Assembly (NCBI RefSeq): GCF_006439055.1
Contig: NZ_RCZC01000002.1
Coordinates: 1,039,220-1,103,219, forward strand
Direction of reading: 5' to 3'
DNA from: Sphingomonas glacialis
GTDB lineage: Bacteria; Pseudomonadota; Alphaproteobacteria; Sphingomonadales; Sphingomonadaceae
DNA: 64,000 nt
Part shown: positions 8,162-17,619 of the stretch, piece after piece
Position numbering within the stretch: the stretch's first letter is position 1
Layout of the letters: each line of letters opens with the position of its first letter
Program-made: the position numbers and the translations under genes
The notes under the pieces: generated by a model
The model's database searches: none
Told to the model about the DNA's origin: nothing
What the model saw: only the letters and a program-made list of their open reading frames with translations

Positions 8162-8860
8162 CTACTGGCTGTCGACGAGCACCAGTTCGGCATCTTCGAG
8201 CGCGGTGATCGTCACCGTCTGGCCGCCGTCCATCGCGGCGCCATCGCGCGCCTTGAAGGTCTGGCCGTCGATCTCGACCGAGCCCGTCGCCGGCACCAGA
8301 TAGGCATGCCGCCCGGGGCCGACTTCGTGGGTGATCGTCTCACCCGCACGCACCAGCGCCGCAAGCACGCGCGCCTCGGCGCGGATCGGGAGCGCGTCGC
8401 TATCCTCGGCAAAGCCGCTCGCCAGCGTCACGAACTGGCCCGAACGATCGTCCTTCGGAAAAGGCTTGGCGCCCCAGCTCGGCGATCCGCCCTTGCGGCT
8501 CGGCTCGATCCAGATCTGGAAGATCGTCGTCTGCTCGGGCTCGAGATTGTATTCGGCATGGCGCACGCCAGTGCCCGCGCTCATCACCTGGACGTCGCCC
8601 GCTCCGGTGCGGCCTTCATTGCCCATCGAATCCTTGTGGGTGATCGCGCCCTTGCGGACATAGGTGATGATTTCCATGTCGCGATGCGGATGCGGCGGGA
8701 AGCCGCTGTTCGCGGCGATCTCATCATCATTCCACACGCGGATCGCGCCCCAGCCCATGCGGGCCGGCTCGTAATAATTGGCGAAGGAAAAATGGTGGCG
8801 CGCGTTGAGCCAACCATGCTCGGCATGGCCGAGGCTTTCGAACGAACGTTTCTCGATCAT
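8162..8860 (-). CDS. Pirin family protein
   Basis: This is a 232-residue bicupin. The N-terminal cupin has the pirin metal motif FPPHPHRDMEIITYVRKG (about residues 53-70), followed by the typical GDVQVMSAGTGVRHAEYN stretch. Pirins are Fe-binding proteins; several bacterial ones have quercetin 2,3-dioxygenase activity or modulate redox metabolism, and the in vivo role is usually unknown. The gene is divergent from a LysR regulator with about 125 bp between the starts, a layout often seen when the regulator controls its neighbour. Confidence 0.92.
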   Translation of the reverse strand: MIEKRSFESLGHAEHGWLNARHHFSFANYYEPARMGWGAIRVWNDDEIAANSGFPPHPHRDMEIITYVRKGAITHKDSMGNEGRTGAGDVQVMSAGTGVRHAEYNLEPEQTTIFQIWIEPSRKGGSPSWGAKPFPKDDRSGQFVTLASGFAEDSDALPIRAEARVLAALVRAGETITHEVGPGRHAYLVPATGSVEIDGQTFKARDGAAMDGGQTVTITALEDAELVLVDSQ

Positions 8861-8984
8861 CGTGGGTCTCCCGAAGGAATTGCGTTGGGACCAAGATAGG
8901 CATTTGGATTGCGCGGTAAATGGAAACACTGGAAACCGATCGTTTCGACATGTAAGAGAACGCATTGCTTGGAGCTGGCACCGA

Positions 8985-9890
8985 ATGCGTCTTCCCGATC
9001 TCGAAGCCTGGGCGATTTTCGCCAGTGTTGTCGAACATCGCTCGTTCAGCGGCGCCGCCGATTCGATCGGCGTATCGAAGGCGACGGTGTCGAAAGCCGT
9101 GACGCGGCTCGAGGCGCATCTCGGGCAATCGCTGTTCCATCGCACCTCGCGCCGGCTGACGCTGACCGAGACCGGCAAGGGTCTCGCCGAGCACGCCGCG
9201 CGCATCCTGGCCGAAGCCGTCGCCGCCGAGGAAGCCGCGCACGATGCCGCGACGACGCCGACCGGGCTCGTCCGGCTGAGCGCGCCGATGACGCTCGGCC
9301 TCGCGGTCGTCGCGCCGCTCATCGCCCAGTTTCTCGCGCTTCATCCCGGCATCGAGATCGAGCTGATCCTGTCCGACGCCAAGGTCGACATCGTCGCCGA
9401 AGGGTTCGACATCGCGCTGCGCATCGCCGATCTGCCCGACAGTTCGCTGCGCGCGCGCAGATTGGGGCCGATCGCCATCCATATCGTCGGCTCGCCCGCC
9501 TATTTCGCGCGACGTGGCCGGCCGACCCACCCGGCCCAGCTCGGCGAACACGCCTGTTTCGGCTATACCAACGTCACCGGCCCGTGGCGCTTCTTCGGCC
9601 CCGACGGCGCCGAAGCGGCAGTGCGGCCGAGCGGCCCGCTGTCGTCGAACAGCGGCGATGCCCTGCTACCCGCGCTGCGTGCCGGGCTCGGCATCGGCTT
9701 GCTGCCCGATTTCATCGTGGGACCCGACATCGCGGCGGGGACGCTGGAGGTGATTCTCGCCGACTGGCACGGCCCGCCGATCGCGCTGCATCTGATGACG
9801 CCGCCGAGTGCGCTGCGCCCGGCGCGGGTCGAGGCGTTGATGGATTTTCTTACGGAAAAAGTCCGCAACCCCTGCGTTACCGACGCGTGA
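8985..9890 (+). CDS. LysR family transcriptional regulator
   Basis: This is a 301-residue protein. A winged helix-turn-helix occupies residues 1-60 (LEAWAIFASVVEHRSFSGAA, SKATVSKAVTRLEAHLG, FHRTSRRLTLTETG), followed by a substrate-binding-like effector domain (VRLSAPMTLGLAVVAPLIAQ onward). It belongs to the CrgA/AaeR-like subgroup. The ATG at 8985 has GGAG 11 bases upstream. The gene is divergent from the pirin gene, its most likely target, and overlaps the downstream permease start by 4 bp. The effector is unknown. Confidence 0.92.
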   Translation: MRLPDLEAWAIFASVVEHRSFSGAADSIGVSKATVSKAVTRLEAHLGQSLFHRTSRRLTLTETGKGLAEHAARILAEAVAAEEAAHDAATTPTGLVRLSAPMTLGLAVVAPLIAQFLALHPGIEIELILSDAKVDIVAEGFDIALRIADLPDSSLRARRLGPIAIHIVGSPAYFARRGRPTHPAQLGEHACFGYTNVTGPWRFFGPDGAEAAVRPSGPLSSNSGDALLPALRAGLGIGLLPDFIVGPDIAAGTLEVILADWHGPPIALHLMTPPSALRPARVEALMDFLTEKVRNPCVTDA

Positions 9891-10951
9891 AGCGCCTAGC
9901 CCCTGATGCCGACGACGCCCGGTTCATCCGCCGCGTCCTGATTGTCGTTCTGATCGTCGCGATAACCGCCGCGGTGTGGCGCGCGAGCAATCTGTTGATC
10001 CTCGCATTCGGCTCGATGCTCGGCGCGGTGGCGATCCGCGCGATTGCCGAGCTGTACGGCCGCGTCGTCCCGCAACGCGCGACGATGCCGCTCGCAGTGA
10101 CCACCGTGCTCGCCGCGATTAGCTTTCTCGGCTGGCTGTTCGGCGTGCAATTCGCGCAGCAGATCAACCAGCTCGTCACGCAACTCCCGCATCTGCTCGA
10201 TCAGCTTTCAAACTGGCTGTCGCAATCCCCGGTCGGCGCGAAGATCGTCGAGGCGGTCAAGGCGGCGTTCGCGGGGTCGCGCGTCGCGCGCGATATCGGC
10301 GGGCTGCTCAGCGGCGGCGGCGAGCTGATGCTCAACTGCATCCTGCTGCTCGTCGGCGCGCTATTCTTCTCGGCAGACCCGGAAATCTATCAGCGCGGCG
10401 CGTTGCTGCTCGTGCCCCCTTCGGTGCGGCCAGCCTTTGCCGATGCGCTGGTCGATGTCGGCACCACGCTACGGCTGTGGCTGCGCGCCGAGCTGATCGG
10501 CATGACGTCGATGGGATTGCTCGTCGGCACGGGGCTGTGGATCGCCGGCGTGCCCTCGGCCTGGGCGCTCGGATTGCTCGCGGGCTTGAGCGAATTCATT
10601 CCCTATGTCGGGCCGACTGCCGCGATGCTGCCCGCGCTCGGGCTTGCGGCGACCGCGGGAACGACACCCCTGATGGGCACGCTGATCACCTATGCGATCG
10701 TCCGCGTGATCCAGACCAACTTCGTCACCCCCTATGTTCAGAGCCGCGTGATCGACATCCCGCCCGCGATCACGGTGTTCGCGATCATCGCGATCGGCTT
10801 CGTGTTCGGGCTGTTCGGCTTGTTCTTCTCGGCCGGGCTGCTGGTCGTCGGATTTTCGCTCGTGCGCAGCCTGTATCTGCGTGACGTGCTTGGCGAGGAC
10901 CTGATCGGCGATACCGAATCGCCACGCGACTCGCGGATTCAGGCCGATTAA
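9887..10951 (+). CDS. AI-2E family (PerM/UPF0118) membrane transporter
   Basis: From a GTG that overlaps the LysR stop (GTGA) this yields 354 residues. There are two or three N-terminal membrane segments (RRVLIVVLIVAITAAVW, LAVTTVLAAISFLGWL), a polar central region and a cluster of C-terminal helices. The family signature is visible at AWALGLLAGLSEFIPYVGPT and in the VTPYVQSRVIDIPPAITVFAI segment. The family includes the E. coli AI-2 exporter TqsA and Na+/H+ antiporters, so the substrate is not predictable. The stop overlaps the CtrA box that precedes ctrA. Confidence 0.9.
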   Translation: MKRLAPDADDARFIRRVLIVVLIVAITAAVWRASNLLILAFGSMLGAVAIRAIAELYGRVVPQRATMPLAVTTVLAAISFLGWLFGVQFAQQINQLVTQLPHLLDQLSNWLSQSPVGAKIVEAVKAAFAGSRVARDIGGLLSGGGELMLNCILLLVGALFFSADPEIYQRGALLLVPPSVRPAFADALVDVGTTLRLWLRAELIGMTSMGLLVGTGLWIAGVPSAWALGLLAGLSEFIPYVGPTAAMLPALGLAATAGTTPLMGTLITYAIVRVIQTNFVTPYVQSRVIDIPPAITVFAIIAIGFVFGLFGLFFSAGLLVVGFSLVRSLYLRDVLGEDLIGDTESPRDSRIQAD

Positions 10952-10962
10952 TGCGAAATTAA
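10948..10962 (+). promoter_or_regulatory. Full CtrA binding box (TTAA-N7-TTAA) upstream of ctrA
   Basis: The sequence TTAA-TGCGAAA-TTAA lies about 100 bp before the ctrA start, and its first half coincides with the end of the preceding gene. A lone TTAA half-site follows at 10988. TTAA-N7-TTAA is the known box for phosphorylated CtrA. In other alphaproteobacteria CtrA acts on its own promoter, so autoregulation is the natural reading. Confidence 0.75.
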
Positions 10963-11059
10963 CCTTTTGCCTTCATCACTGATCAGGTTAATGGTTTGTG
11001 TCAGGCAGATCGGGCCGCAGGGAGCTCCGAACGTCTGAAGAGAAACGGGGAACGCCCAG

Positions 11060-11764
<705 letters not shown>

Positions 11765-11803
11765 TCGTTTAAAGGTTTACCGCTCCCGCTGCGGCGGGAG
11801 ACA

Positions 11804-11837
11804 GGCCGCGACATCGGGGGACGTCGCGGCCTTTTTT
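11804..11837 (+). terminator. Rho-independent terminator after ctrA
   Basis: The stem GGCCGCGAC / GTCGCGGCC (11804-11812 and 11823-11831) with a G-rich loop is followed at once by six T residues. It sits 40 bp after the ctrA stop and just before the convergent amidohydrolase stop. Confidence 0.9.
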
Positions 11838-11838
11838 G

Positions 11839-13500
11839 TTACTTGCGGCTCCACGCCTTGGCGCCGCCGATCCAGGTCTGCTCGACCTTGGTCGCGCGGA
11901 GTTCGGTGGGCGAGGCGAGCAGCGGATCGCGATCGACGATGATAAAGTCGGCGCGCTGCCCGACCCCGAGGCGTCCGAACTTGTCCTCGGCGAAGCCCGC
12001 ATAGGCGGCGGCACCAGTGAACGCCCACCACGCCTGTTCGCGCGTGATGCGCTCCTCGGGGCGCCAGCCGCCGAACGGCTGCCCATCGGCATCCTGCCGC
12101 GTGAACGCCGCCGCCCAGCCCGCGAACGGATCGGGCTTCTCGACCGGGTAATCCGATCCAAACGCCAGCGTCGCGCCGTTCTTGAGCATCGAATTCCACG
12201 CATAAGCGCCGGCGAGCCGATCCGGCCCGAGCCGTGCCTCGGCCATCGCGCGGTCGCTCGTCTGGTGCGTCGGCTGCATCGAGGCGATGATGCCGTTCTT
12301 GCCGAAGCGCGGCAGATCGACCGGATCGACGATCTGCGCATGTTCGATCCGCCAGCGGCGGTCGCCCTTATAGGTGTCGGCCATGTCCTCGATCGCCGAG
12401 AGCACTTCGGCATTCGCGCGGTCGCCGATCGCGTGGACCGCGACCTGATAATGGTCGAGCGCGGCGCGGCTCAGGTAATTGCGGATCACGTCGTCGGACA
12501 TGAACCCCGCCCCCGATTGGCCGGGCGCATCGCTATACGGTTTCTTGAGCCACGCGCCGCGCGAGCCCAATGCGCCATCGGCATAGAGCTTGACCCCGCC
12601 CATCCGCAGCCGGTCGCCATACAGCCACGGCGTCGGCCCGGCGCCACCGATCCGCACCGCGGTATCGACGCCCATGCCATAGCTCATGATCCGCACGCGC
12701 AGATTGCCCGCGTCGCCGGTGCGGCGATACGCCAGCCAGTCGTCCATGCTCGTGCCCATGTCGGCGGTGGCGGTGATCCCGTAGGACATCAGGATCTCCT
12801 GCGCCTTGAGGAAGGCGACGTCGCGCTCCTTGGGCTGCGGCCGCGGCACGACCTTCTCGACCAGCGCCTGCGCGGCATCGACGAACACGCCGTTCGGCTG
12901 GACGCCGGTCTTCTCGATCCGGCCACCCGCGGGCGAAACCGACTTGGCCGTGACGCCCGCAGCCTTCAGCGCCGCGCTGTTGCCCCAGCTGGCGTGCCCA
13001 TCGGCGCGCGCGAGCCAGACCGGGCGATCGCTCACCACCGTGTCGAGCTCGGCCGCCGTCGGGAAGCGGCCGAGCCCCCACACTTCCTGGTTCCACCCGC
13101 CGCCGATGATCCACTTCTTCTCGGGGTTCGCGGCGGCATAGGCCGCGATCCGCGCCTTGGCCTCGTCGAGCGACTTGGTGCCCGACAGATCGAGCTCGAG
13201 CGCGCGGAAGCCGAGTTCCATCACATGCCCATGCGCGTCGATGAAGCCGGGGAGCAGCACCTTGCCATGTTCGTCGGCGCGCCAGTCGAGCTTGACCGGG
13301 CGCTTCTCGCTGTCGGCGAGCAGCTTGACGACCTTGCCCTCGGGCGAGACCAGCAGGCCGGTAAAGCGCAGCACCTTGCCGTCCTTGTCGAGCGTGATGC
13401 CGGTGACATTGTCGATCAGCCCATCGGCCAGTGCGACGGTCGGGAGCGAGAGCGCTGCGAGGACGAGCGCGGCGCGACGGGCGAAGGAACGGGTCTGCAT
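11839..13500 (-). CDS. Secreted YtcJ-like amidohydrolase
   Basis: From the ATG at 13500 this gives 553 residues with a signal peptide (RSFARRAALVLAALSLPTVALA). It has the amidohydrolase-3/YtcJ layout: metal motif GFIDAHGHVMELG near residue 91, GGGWNQEVW, HAIGDRANAEVL, RIEHAQIVDP, and FGSDYPVEKPDPF late in the barrel. These are metal-dependent TIM-barrel hydrolases, often acting on amides or N-acyl compounds; the substrate here is unknown. A start six codons upstream is possible but would spoil the signal peptide. Confidence 0.9.
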   Translation of the reverse strand: MQTRSFARRAALVLAALSLPTVALADGLIDNVTGITLDKDGKVLRFTGLLVSPEGKVVKLLADSEKRPVKLDWRADEHGKVLLPGFIDAHGHVMELGFRALELDLSGTKSLDEAKARIAAYAAANPEKKWIIGGGWNQEVWGLGRFPTAAELDTVVSDRPVWLARADGHASWGNSAALKAAGVTAKSVSPAGGRIEKTGVQPNGVFVDAAQALVEKVVPRPQPKERDVAFLKAQEILMSYGITATADMGTSMDDWLAYRRTGDAGNLRVRIMSYGMGVDTAVRIGGAGPTPWLYGDRLRMGGVKLYADGALGSRGAWLKKPYSDAPGQSGAGFMSDDVIRNYLSRAALDHYQVAVHAIGDRANAEVLSAIEDMADTYKGDRRWRIEHAQIVDPVDLPRFGKNGIIASMQPTHQTSDRAMAEARLGPDRLAGAYAWNSMLKNGATLAFGSDYPVEKPDPFAGWAAAFTRQDADGQPFGGWRPEERITREQAWWAFTGAAAYAGFAEDKFGRLGVGQRADFIIVDRDPLLASPTELRATKVEQTWIGGAKAWSRK

Positions 13501-13554
13501 CCCTAGCGCGATAAGCAATGTTCCTTCGGCGCGCCAGATGGTCTAGGCGGCGGC

Positions 13555-14793
13555 ATGGCTACACATCCCCGCCCCGCGCCCGAAACCCTCCCCGTCACCC
13601 TCGCCGACGTCCAGGCGGCGCACGGCCGGATTTCCGACCAGATCGTGCGGACGCCGACCTTCATCAGCAAGACGCTGTCCGAGCTGACCGGGGCGACGGT
13701 CTATCTCAAGTTCGAGAACCTGCAATTCACCGCAGCGTATAAGGAGCGCGGCGCGCTCAACACGCTGCTCCAGCTGCCCGCGGGCACGAGCGGCGTGATC
13801 GCGGCATCGGCCGGCAACCATGCGCAGGGCCTCGCCTATCACGCCAACCGGCTCGGCATCCCCGCGACGATCGTGATGCCGACCAACACCCCAACCGTGA
13901 AGGTGACGCAGACCGAAGGCCACGGCGCGACCGTCGTCCTGTTCGGCGACACGTTCGACGCGGCATACGCGCATGCGCGCGAGCTCGAGGCCGAGTGCGG
14001 GCTGACCTTCGTCCATCCGTTCGACGACATCCGCGTGATCGCCGGCCAGGGCACCGTCGCGATCGAGATGCTGCAGGACGTGCCGAGCATCGACACCTTC
14101 CTCACGCCGATCGGCGGTGGCGGGCTGATCTCGGGCATGGCGGTCGTCGCGGCCGCTGCCGACCATCCGGTCGAGGTGATCGGCGTCGAGGCCGAGCTGT
14201 TCCCCTCGATGTACAACCGCATCAACGGCACCGACATGCCGTGTGCAGGCGATACGCTCGCCGAGGGCATCGCGGTCAAGGAGCCGGGCGGGATCACCTC
14301 GGGCATGGTCAAGGCGCTGGTCGATGACATCGTGCTCGTCAGCGAGCGCAATCTCGAACGCGCGGTCAGCCTGTTGCTGCAGATCGAGAAGACCGTGGTC
14401 GAGGGCGCGGGCGCCGCTGGCCTCGCCGCGCTGCTCCAGCATCCCGAGCGCTTCGCCGGCAAGACCGTCGGCGTCGTTTTGTGCGGCGGCAATATCGATA
14501 CGCGACTGCTCGCCAACGTCCTGCTCCGCGATCTGGCGCGCTCGGGGCGGCTCGCGCGGTTGCGGATCCGGCTGCAGGATCAGCCCGGCGCGCTGTTCAA
14601 CGTCGCGCGGATCTTCGATGCCGAACGCGTTAATATCATCGAGATCTACCATCAGCGTGTCTTCACAACGCTGCCCGCCAAGGGGCTGATCACCGATGTC
14701 GAATGCGAGACGCGCGACCGCGCGCATCTCGACCGGCTGATGGGCGCGCTGCGCGCCGGCGGCTATGAAGTGAGTACCGTCGAACTCGCGTGA
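13555..14793 (+). CDS. ilvA: Threonine ammonia-lyase (medium form, one ACT domain)
   Basis: This is a 412-residue fold-type II PLP enzyme. The cofactor lysine sits at about residue 63 in QFTAAYKERGAL, the SAGNHAQGLAYHA loop follows, and the glycine-rich PLP phosphate loop is IGGGGLISG. After about residue 330 a single ACT-like regulatory domain starts (LRIRLQDQPGALFNVARIF). Enzymes of this length convert threonine to 2-oxobutyrate, feeding isoleucine synthesis or threonine breakdown. With one ACT domain, biosynthetic versus catabolic use cannot be settled. The lysine-loop wording (AAYKERG instead of the commoner GSFKxRG) is a small variation. Confidence 0.9.
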   Translation: MATHPRPAPETLPVTLADVQAAHGRISDQIVRTPTFISKTLSELTGATVYLKFENLQFTAAYKERGALNTLLQLPAGTSGVIAASAGNHAQGLAYHANRLGIPATIVMPTNTPTVKVTQTEGHGATVVLFGDTFDAAYAHARELEAECGLTFVHPFDDIRVIAGQGTVAIEMLQDVPSIDTFLTPIGGGGLISGMAVVAAAADHPVEVIGVEAELFPSMYNRINGTDMPCAGDTLAEGIAVKEPGGITSGMVKALVDDIVLVSERNLERAVSLLLQIEKTVVEGAGAAGLAALLQHPERFAGKTVGVVLCGGNIDTRLLANVLLRDLARSGRLARLRIRLQDQPGALFNVARIFDAERVNIIEIYHQRVFTTLPAKGLITDVECETRDRAHLDRLMGALRAGGYEVSTVELA

Positions 14794-15014
14794 CGAAACG
14801 AATCTGGCGTGCGGCCAACCGAGTCCCGCGACTCTATCGCCGGGGCGCGGATCAGTGCATTTTATTGCCAGGGCGCTGAATCGATTCAGCAAATGCGGCA
14901 TTAACCACCAATCTTGGTAAAGCCGCTTTTCATCACGTTCGCGACGATTCATAACAGCCATGCGAGCTGGCCGCGGGGGGCAGCGGGACGCGCCATTTCA
15001 AGGGACCTTACGCG

Positions 15015-15818
15015 GTGACAGCGCCATTCCGCTTTCCACGATTCTTCGTCACCAGCCCGTCGCCCTGCCCGTATTTGCCCGGCCGCCAGGAGCGGAAGGT
15101 GTTTACCGAGTTGCGCGGCGAGCAAGCGAGCGATCTTAACGATGCGCTCGGCCGGATCGGGTTCCGCCGCAGCCAGTCGGTCGCCTATCGCCCGAGCTGC
15201 TCGGGCTGCACCGCCTGCGTTTCGGTGCGCGTCGTGGTGTCGGACTTCGAGGCGAATGCGACGCAGCGCAAGCAGCTGCGCAAGAATGCCGATCTCGAAG
15301 TCTCCGCCTGCCGCCCCTGGGCGACCGACGAGCAATTCCAGCTGCTGCGCCGCTACCTCGCCTCGCGCCACCCCGGCGGCGGCATGGCCGAGATGGACGA
15401 AGGCGATTATGCCGACATGGTCGAGCATTCGCCGGTCAACAGCTTCATCGTCGAATATCGCGAGCCCTCGCTCCACGGCGAACGCGGCCGGCTGATCGGC
15501 GCATGCCTCACCGACCAGCATGCCGATGGCCTGTCGATGATCTACAGCTTCTTCGACGCCGACAGCGAGGATCGCCCCGGGCTCGGCAACATGATCATCA
15601 TGGACCACATTCTCCGCGCGCGCGCCGTGGGCCTCCCCTATGTCTATCTCGGCTATTGGGTGAAGGGATCGCCGCGGATGGCGTACAAGATCCGCTATCG
15701 CCCGATCGAGGTGCTCGGGCCGCAGGGCTGGAGCGTGCTGGTCGACGAAGATGCGGTCTATTCGCCGCCTGCCGAAAAATACGCGATCATGGCCGAACAG
15801 CTGGTGACGACGCGCTGA
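15015..15818 (+). CDS. bpt: Aspartate/glutamate leucyltransferase (Ate1-like, N-degron pathway)
   Basis: This is a 267-residue protein from a GTG start. It has the Bpt/Ate1 N-terminal signature ([44 protein letters not shown]) and the C-terminal GNAT-like core ([35 protein letters not shown]). Bpt moves leucine from Leu-tRNA to N-terminal Asp or Glu, creating a substrate for ClpS/ClpAP. The preceding 220 bp contain no gene; an AT-rich patch near 14855-14930 may hold the promoter. Confidence 0.95.
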   Translation: MTAPFRFPRFFVTSPSPCPYLPGRQERKVFTELRGEQASDLNDALGRIGFRRSQSVAYRPSCSGCTACVSVRVVVSDFEANATQRKQLRKNADLEVSACRPWATDEQFQLLRRYLASRHPGGGMAEMDEGDYADMVEHSPVNSFIVEYREPSLHGERGRLIGACLTDQHADGLSMIYSFFDADSEDRPGLGNMIIMDHILRARAVGLPYVYLGYWVKGSPRMAYKIRYRPIEVLGPQGWSVLVDEDAVYSPPAEKYAIMAEQLVTTR

Positions 15819-15831
15819 TCTCCGTGCGGGG

Positions 15832-16644
15832 CTACTGCCCCGACGTGCGATCGACGTGCAGGTCGACGTCGAGCAATTCCTCGCCCTCGCCGAGCCGCGA
15901 CCCCGCGACCGGCGCGGCGCCGGCGGAATCGAGCGCGACGGCAACGCGCGCATAGGCTTCGTCGGCGCACAGCCCGGTGCAGGGATCGAACGCCACCCAG
16001 CCGAGCCCCGGCACATGCGCCTCGGCCCAGCCATGCGGCGCGGGGCGCGCATCGGCGACATCGACGCACGCCGGGCTGTAGCCCGAAACGTAGCGCGCCG
16101 GAACGCCGAGCGTCCGCGCCGCGGTCACGAACACCTGCGCCAGATCGCGCGCGCTCACCTCTCCTTCGGCAAACGCCTCGATCGCGGTACGCCCGGCGAC
16201 CGGCTTGCCGCGACACAGCGCGAAGCGGCGATGCACCGCGAGGTTCAACGCATGCAACCGCGCGACCGGATCGCTCTCGTCGATCGTCTGCGCGAAGCTG
16301 GCGATCTCGGCATTGGGCGTGGTCAGCGGCGTTTCGCGCAGGAACAGTTGCGGCGGCAACGGCTCATGCCCGCCATGCACGATACCGTGCGAGCGATTGG
16401 TCAAAACTTCGCCCGACACATGGATCTCGATGCTGTCGATCGGTCCCTCGACATAGAGCATCGTCGTGCGATTGCCGAACCCGTCGCGCCCATATCGCAG
16501 CCGCGCGTCGCAATCGACATGGAGGTGCCACCCCGCGACCGACTGGTCGTGCGTGTCCTCGGGCGTCAATCGCAGCAATTGCGTCAGCCGCGCCTGCGGG
16601 CTGGTGAAGCGATACGTCGTGCGGTGATCGATCGCGAGCCGCAT
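15832..16644 (-). CDS. Transglutaminase-like protein lacking the catalytic cysteine
   Basis: This 270-residue protein has a bacterial transglutaminase N-terminal beta domain (RLAIDHRTTYRFTSPQARLTQ) and a papain-like core (ARTLGVPARYVSGYSPAC, HGWAEAHVPGLGWVAFDPCTG). The active-site position usually reads GxCRD, but here it reads VSARDLA: the codon at the cysteine position is GCG (Ala). The His and Asp partners remain. It is the third gene of an ATP-grasp/alpha-E/transglutaminase set, and its ATG overlaps the alpha-E stop (TGATG). In known clusters of this type the proteins are proposed to work together on a peptide or peptide tag. A structural or binding role is more likely here than cysteine catalysis. 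Confidence 0.88.
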   Translation of the reverse strand: MRLAIDHRTTYRFTSPQARLTQLLRLTPEDTHDQSVAGWHLHVDCDARLRYGRDGFGNRTTMLYVEGPIDSIEIHVSGEVLTNRSHGIVHGGHEPLPPQLFLRETPLTTPNAEIASFAQTIDESDPVARLHALNLAVHRRFALCRGKPVAGRTAIEAFAEGEVSARDLAQVFVTAARTLGVPARYVSGYSPACVDVADARPAPHGWAEAHVPGLGWVAFDPCTGLCADEAYARVAVALDSAGAAPVAGSRLGEGEELLDVDLHVDRTSGQ

Positions 16645-17579
16645 CAGCTGAACTTGAACTGGCGGCCGACCGCCAGGTGGAGATTGTCGTTCTCGGCGAT
16701 GAAGCCCTGCAGATATTGGTGCAGACCCTGCGTGATCACCTCGCCCGATTTGGTGCGCGACAGGCGCTGGTGCCGGTTGCGCGCCATCCGGTCGGCTTCG
16801 CCGTGCAGCCCGGTCCGCTTGGCGAGCAAATTGAGGATCTCGACCGCTTCCTCGACCGAGGCGGCAAGGCTGCGCGGCAGCTCGGAGCGCGCGATCAGCA
16901 GGTCGATGACGTTCGCCGGCTTCAACCCCTCCGAATAGAGCCAGCGATATGCGGTCACCGCCGACACGGTCTGCAGGATCGTCGTCCATTGGTCGCGATC
17001 GACCACGCCGCCGACCGACTCACCCTTGGGCAGCAGGATGTGATATTTGACGTCGAGCAGCCGTGCCGTGTTGTCCGCACGCTCGATCGCCTGGCCGAGG
17101 CGGATGAACCACGTCGTCTGGTTGCGCAGCATGCGGTGGACCGCGCCCTCGAACCCGCGCGTCTCGGCCTTGACCGCCTCGACCAGATTGAGCGTCGCCA
17201 TCGCGCCGCCCGGGCTCGAGCGGTTGTCGAAGATCAGCCAGGCGCGGTTGATGCCGGTCCAGGCTTCCTTCGTCAGCGCGGTCCGCACGGCGCGGGCATT
17301 ATTGCGCGCCATGTCGAGCGCGCGGACGATCGAACCGGGATGACTCGAATCGACCGTCAGGAAGCGCGCGACGGGGTTCTGCGAGATGCTCTGCCCGGTC
17401 TTGGCGAAAGCGGCATCGGTCTCGGTAACCGCCAACGCCGAGGCCCACGCCGCCTCGCCCGCCGGGCGCGGCGAGAGGACGTCGAGCCGGACGGTCGCCT
17501 CGACGAGTCGCGCGATGAAATCGGTCCGCTCGACATAGCGGCCGAGCCAGTAGAGCGACGATGCGGTGCGGCTCAGCAT
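16644..17579 (-). CDS. Alpha-E domain protein
   Basis: From MLSRTASSLYWLGRYVERTD this gives 311 residues and matches the alpha-E family, which is all-helical and rich in conserved Glu and Arg. Family signatures include the N-terminal LYWLGRYVERTD and an internal copy of the pattern, FIRLGQAIERADNTARLLD. Its biochemical activity is unknown; the family nearly always accompanies circularly permuted ATP-grasp and transglutaminase genes, as here. An upstream in-frame start would add 36 Arg-rich residues without family similarity, so the ATG at 17579 is preferred. Confidence 0.9.
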   Translation of the reverse strand: MLSRTASSLYWLGRYVERTDFIARLVEATVRLDVLSPRPAGEAAWASALAVTETDAAFAKTGQSISQNPVARFLTVDSSHPGSIVRALDMARNNARAVRTALTKEAWTGINRAWLIFDNRSSPGGAMATLNLVEAVKAETRGFEGAVHRMLRNQTTWFIRLGQAIERADNTARLLDVKYHILLPKGESVGGVVDRDQWTTILQTVSAVTAYRWLYSEGLKPANVIDLLIARSELPRSLAASVEEAVEILNLLAKRTGLHGEADRMARNRHQRLSRTKSGEVITQGLHQYLQGFIAENDNLHLAVGRQFKFS

Positions 17580-17619
17580 TGCGGATCGCCCCGGTACGCC
17601 GAGAGTGCGACGGGCCCGC

